Of a stretch of 64,000 bases of DNA, positions 1 to 7,739 are shown piece after piece. The notes under the pieces were generated by a model, which did no database searches, was not told where the DNA came from, and saw nothing but the letters and a program-made list of their open reading frames with translations. Numbering within the stretch: position 1 is the stretch's first letter; each line of letters opens with the position of its first letter. The DNA lies in assembly GCF_011752525.1 (NCBI RefSeq), contig NZ_VWXI01000008.1:1-64000 (forward strand), written 5' to 3'. Source of the DNA: Pantoea sp. Cy-639 (lineage in GTDB: Bacteria > Pseudomonadota > Gammaproteobacteria > Pseudomonadales > Pseudomonadaceae). Made by a program: the position numbers and the translations under genes.

Positions 1-133
1 GGCTTGCCTTTCTCGGTCACTTGCTTGACCGCTTCGATCTTGAATTCTTCAGGGTAACGCTGACGACTCATGGCACCTCCTATTTGGGCCTCATTATGAG
101 GCTTGGAGGTGTCTACGGAACCAGGGGTGATTC
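1..133 (-). mobile_element. IS3-family element, left end with start of orfA (partial)
   Basis: The minus strand from position 71 down to the window edge encodes MSRQRYPEEFKIEAVKQVTE, the typical N-terminus of an IS3-family OrfA (helix-turn-helix transposase subunit). A strong AGGAGG ribosome binding site lies just upstream of the ATG. The non-coding stretch up to about 133, ending TGAATCACCCCTGG on the minus strand, looks like the terminal region of the element. Its exact tip and target duplication cannot be fixed because the other end lies outside the window. The rest of orfA and orfB are also outside. Confidence 0.75.
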
Positions 134-162
134 AGTACTCATGATCCTCTGGTCAGTCACTA

Positions 163-246
163 GGGTCTGTACGAAAAGCCTTGATACTTGTTCATGCTGC
201 GTTGAAAACAGCCTGACCTGCGTCTCAAGACTTTTCGTACAGACCC
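163..246. mobile_element. 84-bp MITE with TA target duplication
   Basis: Perfect 16-bp terminal inverted repeats, GGGTCTGTACGAAAAG at 163-178 and its complement at 231-246, bound an 84-bp non-coding element. It is flanked on both sides by TA (161-162 and 247-248), as expected for a 2-bp target duplication. The ends resemble those of the full IS5-family element at 35678-36624 (GGTTCTGTCTGAA), so this is probably a non-autonomous relative. It sits 12 bp past the lvaR stop codon and could fold into a long hairpin at the end of that transcript. Confidence 0.75.
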
Positions 247-258
247 TAAGCACCTGAC

Positions 259-2205
259 TCACCGCACTGACCTGAGCCTTCGCCATAATGTGGTCCGACT
301 GATTCCCAACTGCCGCGCCGCTTCGTCGAGATTGCCCTGGCAGTTGTCCAGGGTTTCCTGTACATGGCGCAGCTGGGCGGCCTTGCCGATGCTGTGCAGG
401 TCCGACTCCCGAGAGGGCCTGGCACGGCTGATTGGCGCACCGCCTTCGCACAGTTCGGGCAACACCCGCGCCAGGTACTGTTCGTCCACGCCATGCTCCC
501 CCAGCAGCTCGCGGGCCGAGAGCATCGCGCGCTCGATCACGTTCTCCAGCTCACGCACATTGCCTGGCCAGCCATGGCGCGTCAGGTAGGGCAGCAGGGC
601 GCCAGGCACGTCCGCCGCACCTGGCGGCTGGCCCTGGACCAGCAGGCGCTGGCTGATACCCCGGCAGATCAGGGCAATATCCTCGGGGCGCTCGCGCAAG
701 GGGGTGGTCTGCAGGCGCAGGATGTTGAGCCGGTAATACAAGTCGGTACGGAAGTCGCCATCCTCTATTGCGGTGCGCAGGTCCTGGTGGGTGGCGGCGA
801 TGATGCGCACATCGATCGCGATCGGCTCGGTGCCGCCCAGGCGCAGTACTTCGCGCTCTTGCAGCACACGCAGCAGGCGCGTCTGCAGTGACACGGGCAT
901 GTCGCCGATCTCGTCGAGAAACAGTGTGCCGCGGTGCGCCACTTCGAACAGGCCAGGCTTGCCACCCTTGCGCGAGCCGCTGAAGGCACCTTCTTCATAG
1001 CCGAACAGTTCGCTTTCCAGCAGCGACTCGGGGAACGCCGCACAGTTGATGGCGACGAAAGGGCCTTGCCGGCGCGGGCTCTCGTTATGGATGCCCTGGG
1101 CCAGCAACTCTTTGCCGGTGCCGCTTTCACCGGTTATCAGGATGGTTGAGTGGCTGACGGCGAAACGCCTGGCCAACTGCAGCATGTCGCGATGGGCCCG
1201 GCTGTTGCCGTCGAGCTGTTCGAGCCGGTAGCGGGCGGTGAAGGCGCCGGGTCGGCGGGTGGAGCGGATGCGTTGGTCCGCCCGTTGCACGGCGGTGGTG
1301 TCCTGGCAGGTCAGGACCAGGCCGGTGCGCTGGCCGTTCTCGAGGATCGGCAGCAGGTTGCTGACCACGGCATGTGAGCCGAGCCGGATCACCCGGTTTT
1401 CTTCGCCGCCCTCTACGAACGCTTGCTGCAGGTCCAGTTCCGGGCACAGCTGCTGCAGCGGACGGCCCAGCGCCGCGCTGAGCGGCAAGTCCAGCAGGTG
1501 AGCCAGGGCCGGATTGAGCGACTGCACCACGCCCTGGTTGTCGACCGCTGCCACGCCGGTGGGGATGTGTTGCAGCACGGCGTTCAAGTGTCGGCGCTTG
1601 GCGATCTCGATACGTTGACTGTCGAGAATGCCCAGGGCCTCTTCGAGCGCCTTGCGTACAGTGTCCTCGCTCAGTGACAGCACGCCGTGCAGGCCTGCCT
1701 GTTCCGCCAGTTCCACCACCGTCGAGGAACCGATGATGCTGCGGCACCCCAGCTGGGCGGCTTGTTCGACCGCTTGGCGCGCTTCCTCCAGGGAGGTGTA
1801 GGCGGCCTGGTGAACCTGCACCGTGAACAGCGCCGCCATGGCCTTAAGGCCCTGGTCGATGCGGTTGTAGCTGAGCAAGGCCACTTGCGAGGCATGCTCG
1901 CGCGCCTGCCCCAGTGCCCGCAGCAGGTCATCGCCGCCCACACGCATGGTCAGTACCGGGCGCGCCAGGTGTTTGCGCAGGTAGGCGGCAGTGGCCCCGG
2001 CGCAGATGAACACGTCGGCTTCGCCGCGCAACTCCAGTTCGCGGGCGGCTTGCAGCGCCTCGGTCACCGAGGTGTCGAGCACTTCGATGTGGGTGTCGGG
2101 GTAGTCCGCGGCGAGCGCGGCCACCATTTGCGCGAGACGGCTGCGTTGCCGGGGGCGCTGCAGGTGGCTGATCAGCACGACGAGCTGGGAGGTGGGGGGG
2201 TGCAT
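259..2205 (-). CDS. lvaR: LvaR, sigma-54-dependent activator of the levulinic acid operon
   Basis: 648-aa enhancer-binding protein. The N-terminal ~200 residues resemble the PrpR sensory domain, followed by a PAS-like segment around 210-320. The central AAA+ domain has Walker A GESGTGKE (about residue 360), the sigma-54 contact loop as EEGAFSGS (a variant of GAFTGA) and Walker B LFLDEIGDM. A Fis-type helix-turn-helix (LDEAARQLGISRTTLWRRL) ends the protein. It is divergent from lvaA, and the gap between them holds a sigma-54 promoter. In P. putida the homologue switches on lva genes in the presence of levulinate or 4-hydroxyvalerate; that ligand is inferred here from gene order. Confidence 0.85.
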   Translation of the reverse strand: MHPPTSQLVVLISHLQRPRQRSRLAQMVAALAADYPDTHIEVLDTSVTEALQAARELELRGEADVFICAGATAAYLRKHLARPVLTMRVGGDDLLRALGQAREHASQVALLSYNRIDQGLKAMAALFTVQVHQAAYTSLEEARQAVEQAAQLGCRSIIGSSTVVELAEQAGLHGVLSLSEDTVRKALEEALGILDSQRIEIAKRRHLNAVLQHIPTGVAAVDNQGVVQSLNPALAHLLDLPLSAALGRPLQQLCPELDLQQAFVEGGEENRVIRLGSHAVVSNLLPILENGQRTGLVLTCQDTTAVQRADQRIRSTRRPGAFTARYRLEQLDGNSRAHRDMLQLARRFAVSHSTILITGESGTGKELLAQGIHNESPRRQGPFVAINCAAFPESLLESELFGYEEGAFSGSRKGGKPGLFEVAHRGTLFLDEIGDMPVSLQTRLLRVLQEREVLRLGGTEPIAIDVRIIAATHQDLRTAIEDGDFRTDLYYRLNILRLQTTPLRERPEDIALICRGISQRLLVQGQPPGAADVPGALLPYLTRHGWPGNVRELENVIERAMLSARELLGEHGVDEQYLARVLPELCEGGAPISRARPSRESDLHSIGKAAQLRHVQETLDNCQGNLDEAARQLGISRTTLWRRLRSVR

Positions 2206-2220
2206 TGCGGCGCCTGTTCA

Positions 2221-2270
2221 GAAATGAAGTGTTTCCATCCTGAACTAATTTGTTTCATGTATGCAATGAA
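2221..2270. promoter_or_regulatory. candidate LvaR enhancer: two short dyads
   Basis: Two spaced dyads lie upstream of the sigma-54 promoter: GAAA-N7-TTTC at 2221-2235 and TTCAT-N7-ATGAA at 2254-2270. Their centres are about 34 bp apart, close to three helical turns, and about 80-125 bp upstream of the promoter. This fits paired upstream activating sites of an enhancer-binding protein. Assignment to LvaR is an inference from position. Confidence 0.4.
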
Positions 2271-2343
2271 GCGCTTCGCCAGCTTTTCCGGTGACCCGCT
2301 GCAGGCCAGGTGTGACAGGGCCTGCAGATGAGCCTGGCAAAGT

Positions 2344-2359
2344 TGGCCCAGGTGTTGCC
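2344..2359 (+). promoter_or_regulatory. sigma-54 promoter of lvaABCDE
   Basis: TGGCCC-AGGTG-TTGCC matches the -24/-12 consensus TGGCAC-N5-TTGCW, with the required GG-N10-GC spacing (GG 2345-2346, GC 2357-2358). It lies 45 bp upstream of the lvaA ATG and faces away from lvaR, which encodes a sigma-54 activator. Confidence 0.75.
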
Positions 2360-2404
2360 CTAGCTGACCTGCCCATCTGAAACCGAAGGCAGGACCATTG
2401 ATTC

Positions 2405-3463
2405 ATGAGCAGTTCCTCTACGACTTGTCCGGCTGGCGAGACGCTCGCGGTCGCGACCGATGAGCAGCGCCTTGTCGACTTCATCCGCGAGCAGGCAACG
2501 GCATCACGCGTTGTGATTCAAACCCGCAAGCGCCTGAGCGGCGGTGCCATCCAGGAAAACTGGCTGCTTGAACTGCTGATCGAGGGCGGCCCCTGGGCCG
2601 GTGCCCGGCGCTGGGTGTTGCGCAGCGACGCGCTGTCCGCATTACCGGCCAGCCTCGACCGCGCCCAGGAGTTCGCCGTGTTGCAGGTGGCCCACCAGGC
2701 CGGGGTGAAAGTGCCACGGCCGCTCTGGCTGTGTCGAGACACCCAGGTCCTCGGGCGGGTGTTCTTCCTGATGGAATACGTGCCGGGTGTCGCTGCCGGG
2801 CGGTTGCTCAGCGCTGGGGCGGGCTCCCAGGGCCAGGCCCGGCTGGCGGAGCAGCTCGGCGCCAACCTGGCGCAGCTGCATCAGATCCGTCCGCCGAGTG
2901 CGGCACTGGCCTTTTTGCCCGTGCCGGAGCGCTCGCCGGCGTTGGCCACGGTCGATGCCTACCGTCGTTACCTCGACACGCTCGACGATGCCTATCCGGC
3001 ACTGGAGTGGGGCCTGCGTTGGTGCGAGCTGCATGCCCCGCGCGACAGCCGTCTGTGCCTGCTGCACCGCGACTACCGCACGGGCAACTACCTGGCCAGC
3101 GAGCAGGGGCTGGAGGCGGTGCTGGACTGGGAGTTCGCCGGCTGGGGCGACCCTTGCGAGGACCTGGGCTGGTTCACCGCCCCCTGCTGGCGTTTCAACC
3201 GCCCTGACTTGGAAGCCGGCGGCATCGGCCAACTGGCGGACTTCCTGCGTGGCTACCAGCAGACATCGCCACTGTGGATCGAGCCTCACCAACTGCGTTA
3301 CTGGCAGGTGATGGCGACTTTGCGCTGGGCGGTGATCGCGTTGCAGCAGGGGCAGCGCCACCTGTCCGGCGAAGAGCCTTCCCTGGAGCTGGCACTGACC
3401 GCGCGCCTGCTGCCGGAGCTTGAACTCGACATCCTGAACATGACCGGAGCCGATGCGCCATGA
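2405..3463 (+). CDS. lvaA: LvaA, aminoglycoside-phosphotransferase-fold kinase (4-hydroxyvaleryl-CoA kinase)
   Basis: 352-aa protein of the APH/choline-kinase fold. The catalytic loop reads LLHRDYRTGN (about residue 218; base Asp and metal-binding Asn) and the metal Asp lies in LDWEFAGWGDP. In P. putida LvaA phosphorylates the gamma-hydroxyl of 4-hydroxyacyl-CoA using ATP and needs LvaB for activity. First gene of the operon, 45 bp downstream of the sigma-54 promoter; its end overlaps lvaB by 4 bp (ATGA), implying translational coupling. An acyl-CoA-dehydrogenase homologue and an SDR follow, which separates it from true antibiotic kinases. Confidence 0.85.
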   Translation: MSSSSTTCPAGETLAVATDEQRLVDFIREQATASRVVIQTRKRLSGGAIQENWLLELLIEGGPWAGARRWVLRSDALSALPASLDRAQEFAVLQVAHQAGVKVPRPLWLCRDTQVLGRVFFLMEYVPGVAAGRLLSAGAGSQGQARLAEQLGANLAQLHQIRPPSAALAFLPVPERSPALATVDAYRRYLDTLDDAYPALEWGLRWCELHAPRDSRLCLLHRDYRTGNYLASEQGLEAVLDWEFAGWGDPCEDLGWFTAPCWRFNRPDLEAGGIGQLADFLRGYQQTSPLWIEPHQLRYWQVMATLRWAVIALQQGQRHLSGEEPSLELALTARLLPELELDILNMTGADAP

Positions 3464-3816
3464 CCCAGCCGCACGCCCATGAACTACTCGAAATCGCCCG
3501 CCAGACCTTGCTCGAGCAGGTATTGCCGGCGCTGCCCGGCGAGCTGCGCTACCCCACGTTGATGATCGCCAACGCCATGGCCATCGCCGCCCGGGAAAAC
3601 CGCCTGGACGCCGTCGTCAGCCTTCAGGAGCAGACGCGCCTGGCCGCGCTGATCGATGTGCCCGCCCCGTCGTTGCAGCAAGCCCGCAGCCAGCTGGCGC
3701 GGGCGATTCGCCAAGGTCGCCATGACGCCCAGCACAGCGCTCGCACCCTGGTCGAGACGCTGCGCCAGGTGACGCTCGACCGGCTGGCGATCAGTAACCC
3801 CAAGGCCGTGCGCTGA
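3460..3816 (+). CDS. lvaB: LvaB, small partner of LvaA (DUF6285-like)
   Basis: 118-aa, mostly helical soluble protein without signal peptide or membrane segment. Its size and place between the kinase and the acyl-CoA-dehydrogenase homologue match LvaB, which is needed for LvaA activity in P. putida. The start overlaps the lvaA stop (ATGA). Proteins of this kind regularly sit between a phosphotransferase and an ACAD homologue in 4-hydroxyacid operons. No catalytic motif is visible, so an accessory role is the best reading. Confidence 0.8.
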   Translation: MTQPHAHELLEIARQTLLEQVLPALPGELRYPTLMIANAMAIAARENRLDAVVSLQEQTRLAALIDVPAPSLQQARSQLARAIRQGRHDAQHSARTLVETLRQVTLDRLAISNPKAVR

Positions 3817-3865
3817 GCACGGCAAGCCTCTGCTTCAAGACCGACAAGCACGAACAAGGACCCTC

Positions 3866-5038
3866 ATGAACTTCACCCTCCCAGACGAACTGCTCGAACT
3901 GCAGGCCAGAACCCGCACCTTCATTGCCGAACAGGTCATCCCGTTCGAAAACGACCCACGCCAGGATGGCCACGGTCCCAGCGACGCCCTGCGTCGGGAC
4001 CTGCAAGCCCGCGCCCAGGCCGCAGGCCTGCTGACGCCCCATGCCAGCCGTGAAATGGGTGGGCTGGGCCTGAGCCATGCGGCCAAGGCCATCGTCTTCG
4101 AAGAGGCCGGTTACTCGCCCCTGGGCCCGGTGGCGCTGAACATCCATGCCCCGGACGAAGGCAACATCCACCTGATGGACGTGGTGGCCACCGAAGCGCA
4201 GAAGGACCGCTGGCTGTGGCCTTTGGTGCAAGGGCACGTGCGTTCGTGCTTCGCCATGACCGAGCCGGCGCCGGGCTCGGGGTCCGATCCGTCGATGCTG
4301 CGCACCACCGCCACCCGCGATGGCGACGACTACCTGATCAACGGCCGCAAATGGTTGATCACCGGGGCCGACGGCGCCGGGTTCGCGATCATCATGGCGC
4401 GCATGGAGGATGGCTCGGCGACCATGTTCCTGTCCGACATGCAGCGCGAAGGGATCATCCTCGAGCGCCAGCTGGATACCCTGGACAGTTGCTTCACCGG
4501 GGGCCACGGGCAATTGCGTTTCGACAACCTGCGGGTGCCGGCCAGCGATGTGCTGGGCGAGATCGGCAAGGGCTTCCGCTATGCCCAGGTGCGCCTGGCC
4601 CCAGCGCGCTTGACCCACTGCATGCGCTGGCTCGGCGCCGCGCGACGGGCCCATGACATCGCCTGTGACTACGCACGCACCCGCGACGCGTTCGGCAAGC
4701 CGCTGGGCGAGCACCAGGGCGTGGGCTTCATGCTGGCCGACAACATGATGGACCTGCATGTGGTACGCCTGGCGGTGTGGCACTGCGCCTGGGTCCTCGA
4801 CCAAGGCCAGCGCGCCAATGTCGATTCGAGCATGGCCAAGGTGATCAGCGCCGAGGCGCTGTGGCGGGTGGTGGATCGCTGCGTGCAGGTGCTGGGCGGG
4901 CGCGGGGTCACCGGGGATACCGTGGTGGAGCGGATATTCCGCGACATTCGCCCGTTCCGCATCTACGACGGTCCGAGCGAAGTACACCGCATGAGCCTGG
5001 CGAAGAAACTCCTCGACCAGCGCCCGGGAGCCCACTGA
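3866..5038 (+). CDS. lvaC: LvaC, ACAD10/11-type acyl-CoA dehydrogenase homologue
   Basis: 390-aa protein with the full acyl-CoA dehydrogenase fold: N-terminal helices, the FAMTEPAPGSGSDPSML flavin/substrate loop near residue 130, and the C-terminal four-helix domain. The C-terminal loop reads IYDGPSEVHR instead of the usual YEGT-type motif. This variant is typical of ACAD10/11 relatives that work on phosphorylated 4-hydroxyacyl-CoA. In P. putida LvaC turns 4-phosphovaleryl-CoA into a pentenoyl-CoA that enters beta-oxidation. AAGGACC serves as ribosome binding site. The stop overlaps the lvaD start. Confidence 0.85.
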   Translation: MNFTLPDELLELQARTRTFIAEQVIPFENDPRQDGHGPSDALRRDLQARAQAAGLLTPHASREMGGLGLSHAAKAIVFEEAGYSPLGPVALNIHAPDEGNIHLMDVVATEAQKDRWLWPLVQGHVRSCFAMTEPAPGSGSDPSMLRTTATRDGDDYLINGRKWLITGADGAGFAIIMARMEDGSATMFLSDMQREGIILERQLDTLDSCFTGGHGQLRFDNLRVPASDVLGEIGKGFRYAQVRLAPARLTHCMRWLGAARRAHDIACDYARTRDAFGKPLGEHQGVGFMLADNMMDLHVVRLAVWHCAWVLDQGQRANVDSSMAKVISAEALWRVVDRCVQVLGGRGVTGDTVVERIFRDIRPFRIYDGPSEVHRMSLAKKLLDQRPGAH

Positions 5039-5805
5039 TGCAGCCGACCCTTGCCCGATTGTTCGCCCTCGATGGGCGCCGCGCCCTGGTGACCGGCGCC
5101 TCCAGCGGCCTTGGCCGACATTTCGCCAGCACCCTGGCGGCTGCCGGCGCCGAGGTGGTGGTGACGGCCAGGCGCCTGGCGCCGCTGCAGAGCCTGGTCG
5201 AATCCATCGAGCTGGCCGGTGGCCGCGCCCGGGCCCTGGCCCTGGATGTGACCTGCCGCGACGATGTGTGCCGGGTGCTCGACGCCGCCGGCCCGCTGGA
5301 TGTGCTGGTCAACAACGCCGGGGTGAGCGACAGCCAGCCGCTGCTGGCCTGCGACGACCAGAGCTGGGACCGGGTGCTCGACACCAACCTCAAGGGCGCC
5401 TGGACCGTGGCCCAGGAGTGCGCCCGGCGGATGGTCGCCGCGGGGCAGGGTGGCAGCCTGATCAACGTCACCTCGATCCTCGCCAGCCGCGTGGCCGGCG
5501 CCGTCGGCCCTTATCTCGCGGCCAAGGCCGGGCTTGCCCACCTGACCCGTGCCATGGCCCTGGAGCTGGCGCGCCATGGCATCCGGGTGAACGCCCTGGC
5601 GCCGGGTTACGTGATGACCGAGCTCAACGATGCGTTCCTGGCCGGCGAGGCCGGGGAGAAGCTGCGCGCGCGTATCCCCAGCCGGCGTTTCAGCCAGCCA
5701 CAGGACCTGGACGGCGCCTTGCTGTTGCTGGCCAGCGATGCCGGGCGGGCCATGAGCGGCACCGAGATCGTGGTCGATGGCGGGCATCTGTGCAGCAGCC
5801 TGTGA
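5038..5805 (+). CDS. lvaD: LvaD, short-chain dehydrogenase
   Basis: 255-aa classical SDR with the cofactor motif TGASSGLG (about residues 20-27), NNAG near 92, a catalytic Ser in NVTSIL and a YLAAK active site near 158. In P. putida LvaD reduces the 4-keto group of levulinyl-CoA to 4-hydroxyvaleryl-CoA. The start is the ATG overlapping the lvaC stop (TGATG), which gives a standard SDR N-terminus. Confidence 0.85.
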   Translation: MQPTLARLFALDGRRALVTGASSGLGRHFASTLAAAGAEVVVTARRLAPLQSLVESIELAGGRARALALDVTCRDDVCRVLDAAGPLDVLVNNAGVSDSQPLLACDDQSWDRVLDTNLKGAWTVAQECARRMVAAGQGGSLINVTSILASRVAGAVGPYLAAKAGLAHLTRAMALELARHGIRVNALAPGYVMTELNDAFLAGEAGEKLRARIPSRRFSQPQDLDGALLLLASDAGRAMSGTEIVVDGGHLCSSL

Positions 5806-5857
5806 GCTGATCCGGACCCAAGCCTGAGGCGACTACAACAATAAGCAGGAGATGTGT

Positions 5858-5902
5858 ATGTACCTTCAATGCCTGGATAACCTGTCGATGGGGTGGCAGT
5901 GA
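5858..5902 (+). CDS. 14-codon leader ORF overlapping the lvaE start
   Basis: A short frame (MYLQCLDNLSMGWQ) starts at an ATG 8 nt after GCAGGAG, by far the best ribosome binding site in the lvaD-lvaE gap. It ends in a TGATG overlap with the lvaE start at 5902, which has no convincing site of its own. This suggests lvaE is translated by coupling to the leader. Whether the peptide itself has a role is unknown. No strong attenuator hairpin was seen. Confidence 0.5.
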   Translation: MYLQCLDNLSMGWQ

Positions 5903-7551
5903 TGATTCACCCAACCTTCGAGCATGAGCTTGCCCCCAACGAAGCCAACCATGTGCCCCTTTCACCCTTGTCGTTCCTCAAGCGCGCCGCCCAGGTGTAC
6001 CCGCAGCGCGATGCCGTGGTCTATGGCGAGCGGCGCTGCAGCTACCAGCAGTTGCACCAGCGCAGCCGGGCCCTGGCCAGTGCGCTGGAGCGGGTCGGCG
6101 TGCGGCCGGGCGAACGGGTGGCGATCCTGGCGCCGAACATCCCCGAGATGCTCGAGGCGCACTATGGCGTGCCGGGCGCAGGGGCCGTGCTGGTGTGCAT
6201 CAATATTCGCCTGGAGGCGCGCAGCATCGCCTTCATCCTGCGCCATTGCGCGGCCAAGGTGCTGATCTGCGACCGTGAGTTCGGCGCGCTGGTGCAGCAG
6301 GCACTGGCCATGCTCGACACACGGCCATTGCTGGTGGGCATCGACGATGACGCAGCCGAGCAGGGCGAGCTGGGCGATGACCTGGACTATGAAGCGCTCC
6401 TGGCCCAGGGCGACCCGGCCAGGCCGCTGAGTGCGCCACAAAATGAATGGCAGTCGATTGCCATCAACTACACCTCCGGCACCACCGGTGACCCCAAGGG
6501 GGTGGTGCTGCATCACCGTGGTGCTTACCTCAATGCCTGCGCCGGGGCGCTGATCTTCCAGCTGGGGCCACGCAGCGTCTACCTGTGGACCTTGCCGATG
6601 TTCCACTGCAACGGCTGGAGCCACACCTGGGCGGTGACCCTGTCCGGTGGCACCCATGTGTGCCTGCGCAAGGTTCAGCCCGAAGCGATCCATGCGGCGA
6701 TTGCCGTGCATGGCGTGACCCACTTGAGCGCCGCGCCGGTGGTGATGTCGATGCTGATCCATGCCGAGCACGCCGGCGCGCCGAGCGGGCCGGTAGCGGT
6801 GATCACCGGCGGCGCTGCGCCACCCAGCGCGGTGATCGCCGCCATGGAGGCCCGCGGCTTCAGCATCACCCACGCCTACGGCATGACCGAGAGCTACGGC
6901 CCCAGCACCCTGTGCCTGTGGCAGCCGGGCGTCGACGAACTGCCCCTGGAGGCCCGCGCCCGGTTCATGAGCCGCCAGGGCGTCGCCCACCCGATGCTCG
7001 AAGAGGCCACGGTGCTGGATATCGACAGCGGTCGGCCGGTGCCGGCCGACGGCCTCACCCTGGGGGAACTGGTGGTGCGCGGCAACACGGTGATGAAAGG
7101 CTACCTGGACAACCCCGAGGCCACCCGCAGCGCACTGGCCGGTGGCTGGCTGCACACCGGCGACCTGGCCGTGCTGCACCCGGACGGCTACGTGGAAATC
7201 AAGGACCGGGCCAAGGACATCATCATTTCCGGTGGCGAGAACATCAGTTCGCTGGAAATCGAGGAAGTGCTCTACCAGCACCCCGAGGTGGTCGAGGCCG
7301 CCGTGGTGGCGCGCCCGGATTCGCGGTGGGGTGAAACGCCCCATGCCTTCGTCACCCTGCGTGGTGATGCCCAGGCTGGTATCACCGGTGACGACCTGAT
7401 CCGCTGGTGCCGTGCGCACCTGGCGCACTTCAAGGCGCCGCGCCACGTTTCGCTGGTGGAGCTGCCCAAGACCGCCACGGGCAAGATCCAGAAATTCGTC
7501 CTGCGCGAATGGGCACGGCAACAAGAGGCGGCGGCCGACAGCACGGGCTGA
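5902..7551 (+). CDS. lvaE: LvaE, acyl-CoA synthetase for levulinate
   Basis: 549-aa AMP-forming ligase of the ANL family. The P-loop YTSGTTGDPKGV lies near residue 190, the HTGDL hinge Asp near 418 and the catalytic lysine in PKTATGKIQKF near 526. In P. putida LvaE activates levulinic acid (and C4-C6 acids) to the CoA ester, the first step of the pathway. I chose the ATG at 5902 because it overlaps the leader ORF stop; an in-frame GTG at 5893 would add three residues. The genes that follow in P. putida (lvaF transporter, lvaG) are not downstream here. Confidence 0.85.
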   Translation: MIHPTFEHELAPNEANHVPLSPLSFLKRAAQVYPQRDAVVYGERRCSYQQLHQRSRALASALERVGVRPGERVAILAPNIPEMLEAHYGVPGAGAVLVCINIRLEARSIAFILRHCAAKVLICDREFGALVQQALAMLDTRPLLVGIDDDAAEQGELGDDLDYEALLAQGDPARPLSAPQNEWQSIAINYTSGTTGDPKGVVLHHRGAYLNACAGALIFQLGPRSVYLWTLPMFHCNGWSHTWAVTLSGGTHVCLRKVQPEAIHAAIAVHGVTHLSAAPVVMSMLIHAEHAGAPSGPVAVITGGAAPPSAVIAAMEARGFSITHAYGMTESYGPSTLCLWQPGVDELPLEARARFMSRQGVAHPMLEEATVLDIDSGRPVPADGLTLGELVVRGNTVMKGYLDNPEATRSALAGGWLHTGDLAVLHPDGYVEIKDRAKDIIISGGENISSLEIEEVLYQHPEVVEAAVVARPDSRWGETPHAFVTLRGDAQAGITGDDLIRWCRAHLAHFKAPRHVSLVELPKTATGKIQKFVLREWARQQEAAADSTG

Positions 7552-7739
7552 GGGTGCTGCCTAGGCCATGAACGACGCAGCGGCCGACCGCCGGGGGATG
7601 CGTGGTCACCCTCGCGGCCAGCCGCTGGCCCGCTGAAGTCTGTGCTATCCGGGCGTACAAAAGCTTCACACTATCCGCCAAAATACAGGCAAGTCGCGCG
7701 TTCATACGCACCACTGCCACTCATCCCCGGGCTTCTGCG

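Noticed and set aside
64..71. Complete IS3 transposase at the left edge
   Set aside because: Only the first ~24 codons of orfA are in the window, so no statement about activity or copy is possible.
2405..3463. Aminoglycoside resistance kinase
   Set aside because: The phosphotransferase fold is shared, but the operon (LvaB, ACAD10/11-type LvaC, SDR, acyl-CoA synthetase, LvaR) identifies the levulinate kinase.
3791..5035. Long minus-strand open frame opposite lvaC (414 codons)
   Set aside because: Antisense shadow of a high-G+C coding gene; no ribosome site, composition His/Gln/Arg-rich as in mirrored frames, and lvaC on the other strand has complete family motifs.
5962..7524. 520-codon minus-strand frame opposite lvaE
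   Set aside because: Antisense shadow; the plus strand carries an intact acyl-CoA synthetase.
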